Below are positions 5,033 through 5,478 of a stretch of 5,478 nt of DNA, piece after piece (within the stretch, counting starts at the first letter, position 1; each line of letters begins with the position of its first letter). Made by a program: the position numbers and the translations under genes. The DNA lies in NCBI GenBank assembly GCA_030637455.1, contig DAOWGL010000084.1, positions 1 through 5,478 of the forward strand, given 5' to 3'. This DNA comes from Candidatus Nitrosopumilus sp. GTDB lineage: Archaea; Thermoproteota; Nitrososphaeria; Nitrososphaerales; Nitrosopumilaceae. Under the pieces are notes generated by a model. That model was not told the origin of the DNA. It ran no database searches and worked only from the letters and a program-made list of their open reading frames with translations.

Positions 5033-5478
5033 TTGGAATTACCACGTGGAATGAAAGACTTTGAGGGAGAAGAAAATGCAAACATTGAGCACATTAGGAA
5101 TCATTTCAAGAAATTATCAAACTTGTATGGATTTTCATTTATGGATCCATCCCCAATTGAATTATTATCTACTCTAGAAACTAAATCTGGTCCGGGAATT
5201 AGAGACGAAATTTATTTTTTCAAAGATAAGGGTGATAGAGAAGTAGCATTACGTTTTGATTTTACAATGGGACTCACAAGATATGCTGCAGCCCAAAAAT
5301 CAATAAAGCTTCCAGCAAAAATATCTGCATTTGGAGGCGTGTTTAGATATGATGAACCACAAAAGGGTAGATATCGATACTTTCACCAATGGGATATCGA
5401 AGTTTATGGCAAAGCTAGTCTTGAATCAGAAGCTGAAATCATAGAAATCACATCAAGATTATTTGATTCACTATTACT
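5033..5478 (+). CDS. hisS: Histidyl-tRNA synthetase, N-terminal part (partial)
   Basis: Class II aminoacyl-tRNA synthetase that charges tRNA-His. The first 148 codons of an expected 410-430 are present and the frame is open to the right edge. Landmarks are LPRGMKDF at 3-10 (the N-terminal RGxKDF of the family), LRFDFT at 73-78 with the histidine-site Thr78, and class II motif 2 at 104-119: FRYDEPQKGRYRYFHQ, which matches the FRxExPQKGRYRxFHQ pattern of HisRS. Glu123 in DIEVYG continues the family pattern. The presence of the motif 2 arginine (Arg105) and the conserved GRYR segment points to a catalytic HisRS, not the regulatory paralogue HisZ. The TTG at 5033 is chosen because it places LPRG at the usual distance from the N-terminus; the first in-frame ATG (5051) lies inside that motif. 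The gene is divergent from the HD gene. Confidence 0.92.
   Translation, partial: MELPRGMKDFEGEENANIEHIRNHFKKLSNLYGFSFMDPSPIELLSTLETKSGPGIRDEIYFFKDKGDREVALRFDFTMGLTRYAAAQKSIKLPAKISAFGGVFRYDEPQKGRYRYFHQWDIEVYGKASLESEAEIIEITSRLFDSLL

Noticed and set aside
1..5478. CRISPR arrays, insertion sequences, tRNA or rRNA genes
   Set aside because: No direct-repeat arrays, transposase motifs, terminal inverted repeats or tRNA-like cloverleaf sequences were seen on either strand by reading.

Overview
The window reads as chromosomal DNA of an AT-rich archaeon. A marine ammonia-oxidising member of the Nitrososphaerota (Thaumarchaeota), of the Nitrosopumilus or Nitrosarchaeum kind, fits best. Grounds are the low GC content, tightly packed genes, frequent TTG and GTG starts, and a mixed initiation style: genes inside the operon have Shine-Dalgarno sequences and first genes look leaderless. 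The lineage is inferred from sequence style and was not confirmed by a database search.

Layout. Positions 1-47 hold the start of a leftward gene beginning with a Cys-Pro-Glu-Cys zinc-knuckle motif. A divergent intergenic region of about 240 bases follows. The core of the window (292-4224) is a rightward three-gene operon, fixA-fixB-fixCX: the beta and alpha subunits of an electron transfer flavoprotein (ETF) and an ETF:quinone oxidoreductase with a FixX-type ferredoxin domain fused to its C-terminus. The genes are nearly contiguous (a 1-base stop/start overlap, then a 1-base gap), which implies co-transcription and stoichiometric expression. A leftward gene (4226-4915) converges on the operon with one base between the stop codons. 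It encodes a single-domain HD hydrolase of the SpoT/MESH1 type. A 117-base divergent region, which contains a possible 15-codon mini-ORF, separates it from the start of histidyl-tRNA synthetase (5033 to the window edge).

How the genes work together. FixA and FixB should form the ETF heterodimer. FixCX should take its electrons through FAD and the [4Fe-4S] cluster to the quinone pool, or the complex may bifurcate NADH electrons between quinone and ferredoxin as bacterial FixABCX does. No nitrogenase or carnitine gene is present here. In an autotroph, low-potential ferredoxin for 2-oxoacid:ferredoxin oxidoreductases is a plausible use, but this is inference.

Points most worth a second look are the FixC-FixX fusion with an extra cysteine, a block of about 70 residues inserted in FixC, a FixB that appears to lack the usual FAD-contacting Ser-Arg pair, an alarmone-hydrolase-like protein in an archaeon, and the mini-ORF and shared TATA-like box between the HD gene and hisS.
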